Assembly (NCBI RefSeq): GCF_014648395.1 | Contig: NZ_BMRA01000001.1 | Span: forward strand, 500,521-564,520 | Source of the DNA: Micromonospora fulviviridis | GTDB taxonomy: Bacteria > Actinomycetota > Actinomycetes > Mycobacteriales > Micromonosporaceae | DNA: 64,000 nt | Direction: 5' to 3' | Shown: positions 51,326 through 62,794 of the stretch, one piece after another | How the letters are laid out: each line of letters starts with the position of its first letter | Position numbering within the stretch: the first letter of the stretch is position 1 | Program-made: the position numbers and the translations under genes | The notes under the pieces: model-generated | Told to the model about the DNA's origin: nothing | The model's database searches: none | Seen by the model: only the letters and a program-made list of their open reading frames with translations

Positions 51326-52486
51326 TCAGGCGAAGGCGGAGAGCCCGGTCAGCCGCTGCCCGATGACCAGCTGGTGGATCTCCGAGGTGCCCTCGTAGGT
51401 CAGCACGCTCTCCAGGTTGTTGGCGTGCCGCATCACCGGGTACTCACCCGAGACGCCGTTCGCCCCCAGGATGGTCCGGCACTCCCGGGCGATGGCGATG
51501 GCTTCCCGGACGTTGTTCAGCTTGCCCACGCTGACCTGGTCCGGGCGCAGCTTCCCGGCGTCGGCGAGCCGGCCCAGGTGCAGCGCCAGCAACAGCCCCT
51601 TGTTCCACTCGACCGCCATGTCGGCGAGCTTGGCCTGGGTGAGCTGGAAGCCGGCCAGCGGCCGGCCGAACTGGGTCCGGGTGGTCGCGTAGGACAGCGC
51701 CGTCTCCAGGCAGTCCCGGGCCGCGCCGAGCGCGCCCCAGACGATGCCGTGCCGGGCCTCGGTGAGGCAGCTCAGCGGCGCCTTGAGCCCGATCGCCTCG
51801 GGCAGCCGGGCGTCCGCCGGCAGCCGCACGTCGTCGAGGGCGATCTCCCCGGTCAGCGACGCGCGCAGCGACATCTTGTGGCGGATCTCCCGCGCCGTCA
51901 CCCCCGGCGTGTCCATGGGTACGGCGAAGCCGCGCACGCCCTCGTCGGTTCGCGCCCAGATCACCCCGACGTCGGCGATCGGCGCGTTGGTGATCCACAG
52001 CTTGCTGCCGCTGAGGATCCAGTCGTCGCCGTCGCGGCGGGCACGGGTGGCCATCGAGGCCGGGTCGGAGCCGTGGTCCGGCTCGGTCAGCCCGAAGCAG
52101 CCGATCGCCTCGCCGGCCGCCATGGCGGGCAGCCAGCGCTGCTTCTGCTCCTCGCTGCCGTAGCGCCAGATGGCGTACATGGCCAGCGAACCCTGCACCG
52201 AGACCAGCGAGCGGATGCCGGAGTCGCCGGCCTCCAGCTCCAGGCAGGCCAGCCCGTACGCGACGGCCGACGCCCCGGCGCAGCCGTAGCCGGTCAGGTG
52301 CATGCCGAGCAGGCCGAGCTTGCCGAACTCGCGGGCCAGCTCGCGGGCCGGGACGTGGCCGTCCTCGTACCAGCCGGCGACGTGCGGGCGTACCCGGTCG
52401 TCGACCAGCTGGCGCACGACGGCGCGGATCTGCCGCTCCTCCTCGCCCAGCGACGCGTCGATGTCCAGCAGGTCGAGAGGGGTCAT
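51326..52486 (-). CDS. Acyl-CoA dehydrogenase (glutaryl-CoA dehydrogenase-like)
   Basis: The 386-residue FAD enzyme has the acyl-CoA dehydrogenase fold. Domain features are GCFGLTEPDHGSDPASM (flavin-binding), GSKLWITNAPIADVGVIWA and LTEARHGIVWGALGAARDCL, with the catalytic Glu in YEGTSEIHQLVIGQRLTGL near the C-terminus. ARHGIVWGALGAA and the Y-E-G-T-x-E-I-H ending match glutaryl-CoA dehydrogenases, which also decarboxylate; substrate use would need testing. No glutarate-pathway neighbours are seen. ATG start, single gene. Confidence 0.9.
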   Translation of the reverse strand: MTPLDLLDIDASLGEEERQIRAVVRQLVDDRVRPHVAGWYEDGHVPARELAREFGKLGLLGMHLTGYGCAGASAVAYGLACLELEAGDSGIRSLVSVQGSLAMYAIWRYGSEEQKQRWLPAMAAGEAIGCFGLTEPDHGSDPASMATRARRDGDDWILSGSKLWITNAPIADVGVIWARTDEGVRGFAVPMDTPGVTAREIRHKMSLRASLTGEIALDDVRLPADARLPEAIGLKAPLSCLTEARHGIVWGALGAARDCLETALSYATTRTQFGRPLAGFQLTQAKLADMAVEWNKGLLLALHLGRLADAGKLRPDQVSVGKLNNVREAIAIARECRTILGANGVSGEYPVMRHANNLESVLTYEGTSEIHQLVIGQRLTGLSAFA

Positions 52487-52517
52487 GGCGTCACCTTAAC
52501 GAAGACTCAGGGGCGCG

Positions 52518-52823
52518 TCACTCGGCCTGACCGCTGAGCACCAGCACCCGGGCGTGGATCTGGTTGCGCTGCTGGAGCGCCGCGCGCAGCGCCCGGTGCA
52601 GGCCGTCCTCCAGGTAGAGGCCGCCGTTCCACTGCACCACGTGCGGGAAGAGGTCGCCGTAGAAGGTGGAGTCCTCGGCGAGGAGCTTGTCCAGCGCCAG
52701 CTCCCGCTTGGTGGTGATGAGCTGGTCCAGCCGCAGCGGGCGCGGCGGGATCTCGGCCCACTGCTTGAGCGTGAGGTTGTGCTCCGGGTAGGGACGCCCG
52801 TCCCGGACCGCCCTGAAGATCAC
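52518..52823 (-). CDS. Uncharacterised actinobacterial protein with a ParB-like DGLHR motif
   Basis: A 101-residue protein of alternating helices and strands: RPYPEHNLTLKQWAEIPPRP, LDQLITTKRELALDKLLAED, STFYGDLFPHVVQWNGGLYL, then EDGLHRALRAALQQRNQIHA. The D-G-x-H-R motif resembles the catalytic D-G-x-x-R of ParB-type N-terminal domains, but the full ParB signature is not present. The function is unknown, and no partner in the vicinity suggests one. The start is GTG after a strong GGGGGGAGGGGAG site. Confidence 0.78.
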   Translation of the reverse strand: MIFRAVRDGRPYPEHNLTLKQWAEIPPRPLRLDQLITTKRELALDKLLAEDSTFYGDLFPHVVQWNGGLYLEDGLHRALRAALQQRNQIHARVLVLSGQAE

Positions 52824-52954
52824 GGCACGCTCCCCTCCCCCCGGCCGGCCTGAAGATGTCGGTGCCAGCCTAGCCGCACCCGCCACACCGCGTTTTACTC
52901 CCTCATGTCGGTTTCGCTACCGCCGATACCCAGGCCGGACGCGCTGAACCAGCC

Positions 52955-53557
52955 TCAATTCCAGCGACCTCGCCGGACCACCTCGTCCACCGGCCGGCGG
53001 CCGCGGCGCAGCGACGGCGACCGGTGGTCGGGTGCCCGGTAACCTACCGTGATCGCGCCGATCGGGTGGTACTCCGCCGGCACGCCGAACGCCTCCCGGT
53101 ACGCCCCGAGCCGCTGCGGCGGGATGCCGAAGAAGCACGCGCCCAGCCCCTCGTCCACGGCGGTGAGCAGCATCAGCAGGGCGGCGAAGCCGGTGTCGAC
53201 GTACCAGTAGGGCACCGGCCAGCGGTCCTCGGAACGGTCCGCCCAGCCCTTGTCCGGCTCGGCGTAGCGGTCGAGGTAGGCGGAGCGGTTGGCGTGCGGC
53301 ACCACGATGAGCGGGGCCTTGCGCATCCCGGCCAGCCAGCGTTCCCGGCCGCCGCCGCCCGGGCTGGCCGCCGCCCAGAACCGGTCCCGGTCCGCCGGCT
53401 CCTCCAGCACCAGGAAGCCCCAGCCCTGGGCGAACCCGGCCGACGGTGCCCGGACGGCGTGGTCCAGCAGCCGGTCCACCACCTCGGGCGGGACCGGGCG
53501 GTCCTGGTCGTAGTTGCGGACCATCCGGCGCCGCCGGACGACCTCGGCGAACTCCAT
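52955..53557 (-). CDS. Nitroreductase family protein
   Basis: A 200-residue FMN-dependent nitroreductase-fold protein. VVRRRRMVRNYDQDRPVPPE gives the flavin-phosphate-binding Arg cluster, APSAGFAQGWGFLVLEEPAD is the FMN loop, and VDTGFAALLMLLTAVDEGLG and ACFFGIPPQRLGAYREAFGV are helices. ITVGYRAPDHRSPSLRRGRR closes it. Such enzymes reduce nitro groups, quinones or other acceptors with NAD(P)H. It overlaps nothing but begins 2 bp after the aldose epimerase stop (TGAGCATG), so it is translationally coupled to that gene. ATG start. Confidence 0.88.
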   Translation of the reverse strand: MEFAEVVRRRRMVRNYDQDRPVPPEVVDRLLDHAVRAPSAGFAQGWGFLVLEEPADRDRFWAAASPGGGGRERWLAGMRKAPLIVVPHANRSAYLDRYAEPDKGWADRSEDRWPVPYWYVDTGFAALLMLLTAVDEGLGACFFGIPPQRLGAYREAFGVPAEYHPIGAITVGYRAPDHRSPSLRRGRRPVDEVVRRGRWN

Positions 53558-53559
53558 GC

Positions 53560-54489
53560 TCAGGCCCCGGGCCGGATGCCCCAGGCGCCCCGCCAGGTCT
53601 GCCCGGGGGCCAGCGTGATCAGGTCCTTGCCGGAGCGGAACGCGTCCGCCGGGCAGGTCATCGGCTCGACCGCCACCGAACGCCGGTGCCGCTCCCCGGT
53701 GAGGGTGTCCCCGGTGAAGACCTGCCACCAGCCGAACTCGCCGTCCGCCCAGATGTGCACCGCGGCCGAGCCGTCCGGGGCGGCCAGGGTCACCGACGAG
53801 CCGCCGTCGGCGTCCCGGGCCACGTCGCCGAAGGCCAGGTCGAGCACCGCGTCGCCGATCGGGCGGGGGGCCGTGTAGTCGTACTCGGTGCCGGCCACCT
53901 CGGTCGCGGCCACCGGCAGCAGCCGGCTGTCCAGCAGCACCCGGGTGCGCCCCGGCACCCGCAGCGACAGCTCCTCCACGCCGACCTTGGGCAGTTGCAG
54001 GTAGGGGTGCACGGAGAAGCCGAACGGCGCCGGCTCGCCGGACAGGTTGGTCACCTCGTGCTCGGCGCGCAGGCCGCCCGCCCCGACGCTCCACCGGCTC
54101 CGCAGCCGCAGCGCCCACGGGTAGCCGGGGCTGGGCGGCAGCTCGTAGCCGAGCGTCACGCTCTCCGGCGACTGCTCGACGAGTTCCCACCGCACCCAGT
54201 TGACCAGGCCGTGGATGGCGTTGTGCCGGGCCGGCTCGGTCAGGTCGAGCTGCAACGACCGGTCGCCGAAGGTGTAGGCGCCGTCCCGGATCCGGTTCGG
54301 CCAGGGGGCCAGCACGTGACCGGCCGAACCGGGGCAGAGCTCGTCCGCCTCGTACCCGTCGAGGTAGTCGATCCCGTCGTGCCGGTAGGTCCGCAGGCCC
54401 CCGCCGACCTCGACCACGACGGCCTCGTGGCCGTCGGCAGCAATGGTCCACTGTGTCCCGGACGGGGACGGGCGCGCGTCGGTCTCCAT
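53560..54489 (-). CDS. Aldose 1-epimerase family protein
   Basis: A 309-residue beta-supersandwich protein of the aldose 1-epimerase family. It has VLAPWPNRIRDGAYTF (Asn/Arg substrate loop), HNAIHGLVNW (first catalytic-site His), and GFSVHPYLQL (second His), followed by Asp and a candidate catalytic Glu in VAVEPMTCPADAF. These match the galactose mutarotase layout. The enzyme would interconvert alpha and beta anomers of free aldoses. ATG start. The downstream nitroreductase gene is coupled to it. Confidence 0.9.
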   Translation of the reverse strand: METDARPSPSGTQWTIAADGHEAVVVEVGGGLRTYRHDGIDYLDGYEADELCPGSAGHVLAPWPNRIRDGAYTFGDRSLQLDLTEPARHNAIHGLVNWVRWELVEQSPESVTLGYELPPSPGYPWALRLRSRWSVGAGGLRAEHEVTNLSGEPAPFGFSVHPYLQLPKVGVEELSLRVPGRTRVLLDSRLLPVAATEVAGTEYDYTAPRPIGDAVLDLAFGDVARDADGGSSVTLAAPDGSAAVHIWADGEFGWWQVFTGDTLTGERHRRSVAVEPMTCPADAFRSGKDLITLAPGQTWRGAWGIRPGA

Positions 54490-54648
54490 GCCGGCGACCT
54501 TAGCCCGTCGTTCCCACCCGACGCGGGGCCAGCCCGGCGGCGTCCCAGCGTGCGGCCGGTTCCGGGCCCGGGGGCCGCGGTTCGCCGCCCCGGGCCACCG
54601 GTCAGTTCCGACCGCCGGCCCCGGCGGCGGTCCGCCCCGGGCCCACCC

Positions 54649-55947
54649 TCAGTTCCGGTCACCGGACTGGGCGGCGGCGCGGTAGCGGAGCAGCGCCGGG
54701 AAGACCGCGACCAGCGCGACCGCGAGGACGGCGGAGGCCAGGCCACCGGCGACCATGGCGGCCCCGGTGCCGAACCCCGCGGCCATCGCGCCCGCGCGCA
54801 GGTCGCCGAGGCGGGGGCCACCGGCGACCACCACCGTGTTGACGCCCTGGAGCCGGCCGCGCATCCGGTCCGGCGCGTAGACCAGCAGCATCGACTGCCG
54901 CAGGGTCGCGCTGACCAGGTCGGCGGCGCCGGCCAGGCCGAGCAGCGCCACCACCAGCCAGAGCTGGCGGGCCAGCCCGGCCGCGGCGATCGCCACGCCC
55001 CAGCCGACCACGGCTACCACCAGCGCGAGCCCCTGCCGACGCACCCGGCCGATCCAGCCGGAGGTGAGGCCGCCCAGCATCGCGCCGATGGCGATGGCGC
55101 TGTAGAGCCAGCCGACCGCGGCCCCGCCGCCGAACCGCGCGTGCGCCAGTTCGGGGAAGAGCGCCCGGGGCATGGCCAGGATCATGGCGATCAGGTCGAT
55201 GGCGAAGGAGAGCAGCAGCACCGGCGTGGTGGCCAGGTAGCGGAGCCCGTCGACGATGCTGGCCAGCCCCGCCTTGCGCGGCGTCCCGTCGCTGTCCGGG
55301 TCCGGCTCGGGCGGCATCGCGGGCAGCCGCAGGGTGGCCCAGAGCGACACGGTGAAGAGCAGCGCGTCCACCCCGTACGCGACGGGCAGCCCGACGTCGG
55401 TGCGCCAGGTGGCGAAGATCAGGCCGGCGGCCAGCGGCCCGAAGACCGAGGTCGCCGTGAACGTGGTGAAGTTCAGCGTGCTGGCCGCCGGCACGAGGTC
55501 GGTCGGCACCAGGCGGGGCAGGATCGCGCTGCGGGTCGGCGAGGTGACCGCGAACGCGATCGACTGCACCGCGACCAGGGCGAGCAGCAGCATCGGGCTG
55601 CCCACCCGCAGCAGCGACTGGAGCAGCAGCGCCAGGGTCGACGCCCAGAGCAGGCCGCCGCCGGCCAGCAGCACCCGCCGCCGGTCCCGGGCGTCGGCGA
55701 CCGCACCGCCCCAGAGCCCGAAGACGAGCAGCGGCAGGAAGCCGGCGATGCCGAGCAGGCCGACCCAGAACGAGCCGCCGGTCAGGTCGAACATCTCCAC
55801 CGGCACCGCCACGGCGGTGAACTGGAAACCGAACATGGCCACCGCGTTGCCGAGCCACACCCGGCGGTACGCGGGCACGCCCAGCGGGCGCAGGTCGATC
55901 GCCCAGCGGCGCGCTCCGCGCGGCCGGGCCTCCTTGATCCCCGTCAC
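54649..55947 (-). CDS. MFS transporter
   Basis: A 432-residue major-facilitator permease with about twelve membrane helices. [24 protein letters not shown] and [20 protein letters not shown] (motif A, G-x3-D-R-x-G/R-R) define the first half. [20 protein letters not shown] and [13 protein letters not shown] follow, and [20 protein letters not shown] starts the second half. It resembles drug/enterobactin-exporter-like MFS proteins (MFS_3 type). Substrate unknown. The GTG start overlaps the pdxH stop by 4 bp (GTGA), so expression is coupled. Confidence 0.88.
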   Translation of the reverse strand: MTGIKEARPRGARRWAIDLRPLGVPAYRRVWLGNAVAMFGFQFTAVAVPVEMFDLTGGSFWVGLLGIAGFLPLLVFGLWGGAVADARDRRRVLLAGGGLLWASTLALLLQSLLRVGSPMLLLALVAVQSIAFAVTSPTRSAILPRLVPTDLVPAASTLNFTTFTATSVFGPLAAGLIFATWRTDVGLPVAYGVDALLFTVSLWATLRLPAMPPEPDPDSDGTPRKAGLASIVDGLRYLATTPVLLLSFAIDLIAMILAMPRALFPELAHARFGGGAAVGWLYSAIAIGAMLGGLTSGWIGRVRRQGLALVVAVVGWGVAIAAAGLARQLWLVVALLGLAGAADLVSATLRQSMLLVYAPDRMRGRLQGVNTVVVAGGPRLGDLRAGAMAAGFGTGAAMVAGGLASAVLAVALVAVFPALLRYRAAAQSGDRN

Positions 55948-56603
55948 GGTGCCAGCCGCTCGGTGACCCAGGTCCCGCCCTCGGTACGCCGGAACCGCAG
56001 CCGGTCGTGCAGCCGGCTGGCCCGGCCCTGCCAGAACTCCACCGTCTCCGGGCGCACCCGGAACCCGCCCCAGTGCGGCGGCGCGGGGATCTCGTCCACG
56101 TCGGCGAAGCGCTCGGCCGCCGCCCGGTACGCGGCGTCCAGCGCCGCCCGGTCCGGAACCACCGCCGACTGGGTGCTGGCCCAGGCGCCGAGCTGGGAGC
56201 CGCGCGGCCGGGCGGCGAAGTACGCCTCCGTCTCGGCCCGGTCGACCCGCGTCACCCGCCCGGTGACCGTCACCTGCCGGTGCATCGGGAACCAGGGGAA
56301 GACCAGGCTGGCCCACGGGTTGGCGGTCGCCTCGCCGCTCTTGCGGGAGCCGTAGTTGGTGTAGAAGACGAAGCCGTCCGGGTCGTAGCCCTTGAGCAGC
56401 ACGGTGCGGCCGCTCGGCCGCCCCTGCGCGTCGGCGGTCCCGACCACCATGGCGTTCGGCTCGGGCAGCGGATGAGCCACCGCGTCGGCGAACCAGCGGG
56501 CGAACTGGGTGTGCCAGTCCGGCGCGAGATCCGATTCGGAAAGGCCCAGGTCGGCGGCGTACTCGTTACGCATACCGGCCGGGGCAGGTGTGTCGCCCGT
56601 CAC
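55944..56603 (-). CDS. pdxH: Pyridoxamine 5'-phosphate oxidase
   Basis: A 219-residue FMN enzyme that oxidises pyridoxamine or pyridoxine 5'-phosphate to pyridoxal phosphate. Family motifs are [71 protein letters not shown] and the closing [16 protein letters not shown], all well conserved. I start at a GTG giving [15 protein letters not shown]; the ATG upstream would add an atypical extension. PLP is the cofactor of the nearby SerC, 1.6 kb away. Confidence 0.92.
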   Translation of the reverse strand: MTGDTPAPAGMRNEYAADLGLSESDLAPDWHTQFARWFADAVAHPLPEPNAMVVGTADAQGRPSGRTVLLKGYDPDGFVFYTNYGSRKSGEATANPWASLVFPWFPMHRQVTVTGRVTRVDRAETEAYFAARPRGSQLGAWASTQSAVVPDRAALDAAYRAAAERFADVDEIPAPPHWGGFRVRPETVEFWQGRASRLHDRLRFRRTEGGTWVTERLAP

Positions 56604-56846
56604 TCTCGTCGTCCCTCTCCCGGGGATGCCGGCGTCCCCCGACGCTGGCCAGGCCCCACCACCCAGTCTTCTCCAGCCGGTGAGCTTGTCCACCGGCGGG
56701 GATGTCATGTGGCGCACAGTCGTCGCGGGTCGCGCATCCGGTTACCGAGCAGGCAAGATGTTCCGAACACACCCCTGAGGGTCGCCTAAGCCGTGGGCCC
56801 GATGAGCCCGCGCGGCCACCATCACCGCCGGAAGCCAGGAGACGAC

Positions 56847-57953
56847 ATGGCCGACTTCAAACCGGGCCTGGAGGGCGTCGTAGCCTTCGAGACCGAGATC
56901 GCCGAACCGGACCGCGAGGGTGGTGCGCTGCGCTATCGCGGCGTGGACATCGAGGATCTGATCGGTCAGGTCTCGTTCGGCAACGTCTGGGCGCTGCTGG
57001 TCGACGGGCGCTTCGGCCCGGGCCTGCCGCCGGCGGAGCCGTTCCCGGTGCCGGTGCACTCCGGCGACATCCGCGTCGACGTGCAGTCCGCGGTCGCCAT
57101 GCTCGCCCCGTACTGGGGGCTCAGCCAGCTCCTCGACATCTCCGACGAGCAGGCCCGCGAGGACCTGGCCCGGGTGTCGGTCACCGCCCTCTCCTTCGTC
57201 GCCCAGTCCGCCCGCGGCCTCGGCCTGCCGGCCGTGCCGCAGAAGGAGATCGACAAGGCGGAGACCATCGTCGAGCGGTTCATGAAGCGCTGGCGGGGTG
57301 AGCCGGACCCGCGGCACGTCAAGGCCGTCGACGCCTACTTCATCTCGGCCGCCGAGCACGGCCTGAACGCCTCCACCTTCACCACCCGGATCGTCGCCTC
57401 CACCGGCGCCGACGCCGCGGCCTGCATCTCCTCCGGCATCGGCGCGCTGTCCGGCCCGCTGCACGGCGGCGCGCCGTCCCGGGTGCTCAGCATGCTGGAG
57501 GCCGTCGAGCGCAGCGGCGACGCCGAGGGCTACGTCAAGGGCGTCCTCGACCGGGGCGAGCGGCTCATGGGCTTCGGCCACCGGGTCTACCGGGCCGAGG
57601 ACCCGCGCGCCCGCGTGCTCCGCCGCACCGCCAAGGAGCTGGGCGCGCCGCGCTTCGAGATCGCCGAGGCGCTGGAGAAGGCCGCCCTGGCCGAGCTCCA
57701 GGCCCGCCGCCCGGACCGGGTGCTCGCCACCAACGTCGAGTTCTGGTCGGCCGTGGTGCTGGACTTCGCCGAGGTGCCGGCGCACATGTTCACCTCGATG
57801 TTCACCTGTGCCCGGATGGGCGGTTGGTCCGCGCACATCCTGGAGCAGAAGAAGCTCCAGCGGCTGGTCCGCCCGTCGGCCCGCTACGTCGGCCCGGGCA
57901 GCCGGAAGCCGCAGGAGGTCGAGGGCTGGGACGCCATCCCGCACGGCGTCTGA
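56847..57953 (+). CDS. Citrate synthase (type 2)
   Basis: The 368-residue citrate synthase is of the shorter 'citrate synthase 2' group. LHGGAPSRVLSMLEAVERSG holds the first catalytic His, MGFGHRVYRAEDPRARVLRR the second, and FWSAVVLDFAEVPAHMFTSM the catalytic Asp. Substrate loops SAAEHGLNASTFTTRIVAST and GALSGPLHGG are clear. It condenses acetyl-CoA with oxaloacetate; related actinobacterial enzymes can also act as 2-methylcitrate synthases. ATG with AGGAGACGAC, so the upstream ATGs are not used. A strong terminator follows. Confidence 0.92.
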   Translation: MADFKPGLEGVVAFETEIAEPDREGGALRYRGVDIEDLIGQVSFGNVWALLVDGRFGPGLPPAEPFPVPVHSGDIRVDVQSAVAMLAPYWGLSQLLDISDEQAREDLARVSVTALSFVAQSARGLGLPAVPQKEIDKAETIVERFMKRWRGEPDPRHVKAVDAYFISAAEHGLNASTFTTRIVASTGADAAACISSGIGALSGPLHGGAPSRVLSMLEAVERSGDAEGYVKGVLDRGERLMGFGHRVYRAEDPRARVLRRTAKELGAPRFEIAEALEKAALAELQARRPDRVLATNVEFWSAVVLDFAEVPAHMFTSMFTCARMGGWSAHILEQKKLQRLVRPSARYVGPGSRKPQEVEGWDAIPHGV

Positions 57954-57972
57954 TCCTCCCCGCGTACCCCGT

Positions 57973-58005
57973 CCAGGGCCCGGTCCGTCGCGGACCGGGC
58001 CCTGG
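57973..58005 (+). terminator. Terminator of the citrate synthase gene
   Basis: A perfect 15-bp stem (CCAGGGCCCGGTCCG / CGGACCGGGCCCTGG) with a 3-nt TCG loop, 20 bp after the stop. Confidence 0.85.
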
Positions 58006-58078
58006 CGCGTTGTGGCGCATCCCTCAGCCCCGGGAGTGGGACCAGCCGTCGGAGCGGGTGGCCCGGGTGCGAGGATGA

Positions 58079-59329
<1,251 letters not shown>

Positions 59330-59340
59330 CCATCTGGTGA

Positions 59341-59378
59341 CGGTGGGTGGTCGTCGGGGCTCCCGCGACCACCCACCG
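59341..59378 (+). terminator. Terminator of serC
   Basis: A perfect 13-bp stem (CGGTGGGTGGTCG / CGACCACCCACCG, 12-nt loop), 11 bp after the stop. Confidence 0.8.
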
Positions 59379-59518
59379 TGATCATCACCGCAGCTCAGTC
59401 GCGACATGCCGTGTGTCGCATCCCCCACCTTCGGGTAGATGAGCGTACGGTGGTCCGAGGACGCCCGGGTGGCCGGCTCGTGGCGTGACGGCCAGCGAAG
59501 CGGGACGGAGGCAAGCCC

Positions 59519-60607
59519 ATGCGCCCAGTACGCTTCGTCGCCCTCTCGGAGGACGGCCAGGCTCTGGTGCTCGCCGACGAGGTCGGGCGCCTGCTCGCCC
59601 TGCCCATCGACGAGCGCATCGCGTCGGCCCTGCACGCCGAGCCGGGCGCGACGCCCCTCGCGGTCGTGCCGTCCGCCGCCGACCCCACGCCGTCGCTCTC
59701 CCCGCGGGACATCCAGGCCCGGATCCGTTCCGGCGAGTCCGCCGAGGACGTCGCCCGGATCGCCGGCGTGCCGGTCGACCGGGTGCTGCGCTACGCCGGC
59801 CCGGTGCTCCAGGAGCGGGCCATGCTCGCCCAGCACGCCCGGCGCACCCGGCTCAAGGGCGCCGAGAAGCCGACCCCGCTGGCCGAGGTCGTCAACGGCC
59901 GGCTGGCCCAGCACGGGATCGACACCGAGAAGATCTCCTGGGATGCCTACCGGCGCGACGACGGCACCTGGCGGATCATCGCCACCTGGCCGTCCGGCAA
60001 GGCCACCGCGCAGGCGGTCTGGGATCTCGACAAGCTCCGGCAGAACGTCACCCCGCACGACGACATGGCGCAGTACCTGTGCGCCGAGCGGCCCACGCCG
60101 ATCCTCGGCCAGGAGCCGGCGCCGGAGCGGGGCGGCCACGCGCTGCCCGGCCCGTCGCGCGGCGAGCCGAGCCGGGGCGGGCACGGCCTGCCGTCGCCCG
60201 CCGAGCACGCCCGTCCGGGGCGGGACCCGATCCGCGCCGGCCGCGACGCGCTGCTCGCCTCGCTGGACCGACCGCTCGGCGGCACCTCCGGCCGCGGTCT
60301 GGACACCCGGTCCCCGGCCGCGCTGGCCGGGTCCGACGCACCCCGCCAGCGGGCGGTCACCGGGGGCGCGGCCGCGCTGCTCGGCGGCGGCCAGGGCTCC
60401 GCGTTCGACGACGACTCGGACGCGCCGAAGGAGATCCCGGCCGTGCCGTCGCTGGCCGTGCTCCGGCCGCGGCGCACCGGCACCGGGTCGGCGACCGGCG
60501 GCAGCGGCACCGAGTCCACCGAGGCCGGTGGCAAGCCCCGCAAGCGGCTGCCGAGCTGGGACGACGTCCTCTTCGGCAGCGGCCCGGCGGCCCGCGAGTC
60601 CTCCTGA
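59519..60607 (+). CDS. sepH: Septation protein SepH
   Basis: A 362-residue cell-division protein. The N-terminal DUF3071 domain has MRPVRFVALSEDGQALVLAD, then the DNA-binding-like helix-turn-helix LSPRDIQARIRSGESAEDVA / RIAGVPVDRVLRYAGPVLQE, and the ENGRLAQHGIDTEKISWDAY-like segment with TWRIIATWPSGKATAQAVWD. The C-terminal third is disordered and ends with RKRLPSWDDVLFGSG, a short motif conserved at SepH C-termini. In Streptomyces and mycobacteria SepH stimulates FtsZ assembly. ATG start. Single gene. Confidence 0.92.
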   Translation: MRPVRFVALSEDGQALVLADEVGRLLALPIDERIASALHAEPGATPLAVVPSAADPTPSLSPRDIQARIRSGESAEDVARIAGVPVDRVLRYAGPVLQERAMLAQHARRTRLKGAEKPTPLAEVVNGRLAQHGIDTEKISWDAYRRDDGTWRIIATWPSGKATAQAVWDLDKLRQNVTPHDDMAQYLCAERPTPILGQEPAPERGGHALPGPSRGEPSRGGHGLPSPAEHARPGRDPIRAGRDALLASLDRPLGGTSGRGLDTRSPAALAGSDAPRQRAVTGGAAALLGGGQGSAFDDDSDAPKEIPAVPSLAVLRPRRTGTGSATGGSGTESTEAGGKPRKRLPSWDDVLFGSGPAARESS

Positions 60608-60626
60608 CCTTTCGGGAGTTGTCGTA

Positions 60627-60641
60627 AGGCACTCTAAGTGC
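60627..60641. promoter_or_regulatory. Palindrome upstream of the aldo/keto reductase gene
   Basis: GGCACT-CTA-AGTGCC is a perfect 6-bp inverted repeat 21 bp upstream of the ATG, in the likely promoter region. It could be a repressor site; no adjacent regulator is present. Confidence 0.45.
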
Positions 60642-60661
60642 CCGCGTGCCAGGGTGGACCC

Positions 60662-61648
<987 letters not shown>

Positions 61649-61654
61649 CCCGCT

Positions 61655-61690
61655 GACCGGGTTGGCCGGGCTGTTCCGGTCAACCCGGTC
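61655..61690. terminator. Bidirectional hairpin between aldo/keto reductase and thpR genes
   Basis: A 15-bp stem with one G-T pair (GACCGGGTTGGCCGG / CCGGTCAACCCGGTC, 6-nt loop) between two convergent stops. Confidence 0.85.
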
Positions 61691-61696
61691 GGTTCG

Positions 61697-62275
61697 TCAC
61701 ACGGGCCAGGCGGCGAGGCGGTCGTAGGTGGGGTGGGGGCCCGGGTGGCTGCGGACCAGGACCAGTTCGTTCGCGCTCCACTCCGGGCCCAGGTAGTCGT
61801 GCAGGGTTTCGCGGTCGGCCAGCACGTCGGCGCGGTCGATCCGGTCGCCGGGGCGGGCGATGGTCAGGTGGGCCCGGAACGGCTTCTCGTCGTGCGGCAG
61901 CCGGGCCCGGCGCAGGCCGGACCGGATCAGTCGGGCAAGCACGGCGAGCGCGTCGACCTCGCCGCATACGTCCACCCAGAGCACGGTGAACCGGCCGCGC
62001 CCGAAGCTGCCCCCGCCGCCGAGCCGCAGCCTCGGTGAGCTGGCCCGGGCGTCGCGGAACGTCTGCGCGGCGAGGCCGAGCGCGCTCTCCACGTCGACAA
62101 GCCGGTCGTCGGGCACGTCGCCGAGGAACGCCAGGGTGAGGTGGGCGTTGGCGGGGTCGGCCAGCCGGACGTTGGTGCCGGCCGCGGAGGCGGCGCCCGT
62201 GCGCAGCCGGGCCACCTGGGCGCCCAGGTCGTCGACCACCGGTTTCGGCGGGTAGACCGCGACGAAGAGCCGCAC
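61697..62275 (-). CDS. thpR: RNA 2',3'-cyclic phosphodiesterase
   Basis: A 192-residue protein of the 2H phosphoesterase family. Both H-x-T/S motifs are present: HLTLAFLG in the first half and HLTIARPG in the second. MRLFVAVYPPKPVVDDLGAQ is the usual ThpR (LigT) opening. The enzyme opens 2',3'-cyclic phosphates on RNA ends; the physiological role in bacteria is not known. GTG start three bases after the upstream stop, so it is coupled to the membrane-protein gene before it. Confidence 0.88.
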   Translation of the reverse strand: MRLFVAVYPPKPVVDDLGAQVARLRTGAASAAGTNVRLADPANAHLTLAFLGDVPDDRLVDVESALGLAAQTFRDARASSPRLRLGGGGSFGRGRFTVLWVDVCGEVDALAVLARLIRSGLRRARLPHDEKPFRAHLTIARPGDRIDRADVLADRETLHDYLGPEWSANELVLVRSHPGPHPTYDRLAAWPV

Positions 62276-62278
62276 CGG

Positions 62279-62788
62279 TCAGCGGTGCCGCTGGTGGTGG
62301 CCGGGGCGGGCGGCGGGCAGGGTCAGCCCGGCGGCATGCAGGAGGCCCTCGACGCGGACCCGTTCGATCTCCCGGTCGACGCCGTCGAGTTCGGTCAGGT
62401 GCTCGGCGATGCCCAGCGCCCCGCAGGCGGCCCGCAGCCGCTCGTCGTACGCGTCGATGACCGCGCCGTGCCAGACCACCGAGCGGTCGCTGGCGGCGAG
62501 CCGGTGGCCGCCGAGGCGGCGCAGGTCGGTGGCGAGCTGTTCCAGCGGGCGGCGACCCGTCCGGTCGAGCTCGGTGAGGTCGATGTCCCGGGTGAGCGAC
62601 TCGGCCTCGATGGCCCGGTCCAGCCGGGCGATGGTGCGGCGTTCCCGGCGCTGCTCGCGCCACTCGGCCCACCCGCAGGCCACCCGGTCGAGGATCTCGT
62701 CGGCGCAGAAGACCAGCGCGAACAGGGCCGGCAGGCAGCAGACAGCGAGGATCGCGAGCATCAACAGAAGTCCCCGCCCCACTCCCAC
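62279..62788 (-). CDS. Membrane-anchored protein of unknown function, coupled to thpR
   Basis: A 169-residue protein with one hydrophobic N-terminal segment (about residues 6-28, GLLLMLAILAVCCLPALFAL). A charged helical region (EWREQRRERRTIARLDRAIE) and a helical domain to the end (LEQLATDLRRLGGHRLAASD; WHGAVIDAYDERLRAACGAL) follow. No family is recognised. It may start on a leaderless transcript: TAGCGT lies six bases before the GTG. A second GTG two codons in is possible. Its stop is three bases from the thpR start. Confidence 0.75.
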   Translation of the reverse strand: MGVGRGLLLMLAILAVCCLPALFALVFCADEILDRVACGWAEWREQRRERRTIARLDRAIEAESLTRDIDLTELDRTGRRPLEQLATDLRRLGGHRLAASDRSVVWHGAVIDAYDERLRAACGALGIAEHLTELDGVDREIERVRVEGLLHAAGLTLPAARPGHHQRHR

Positions 62789-62794
62789 GTATCG

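Noticed and set aside
54490..54648. Repeated GTCAGTTCCG-like words before the aldose epimerase gene
   Set aside because: Copies are short and imperfect and probably reflect composition; no clear operator symmetry.
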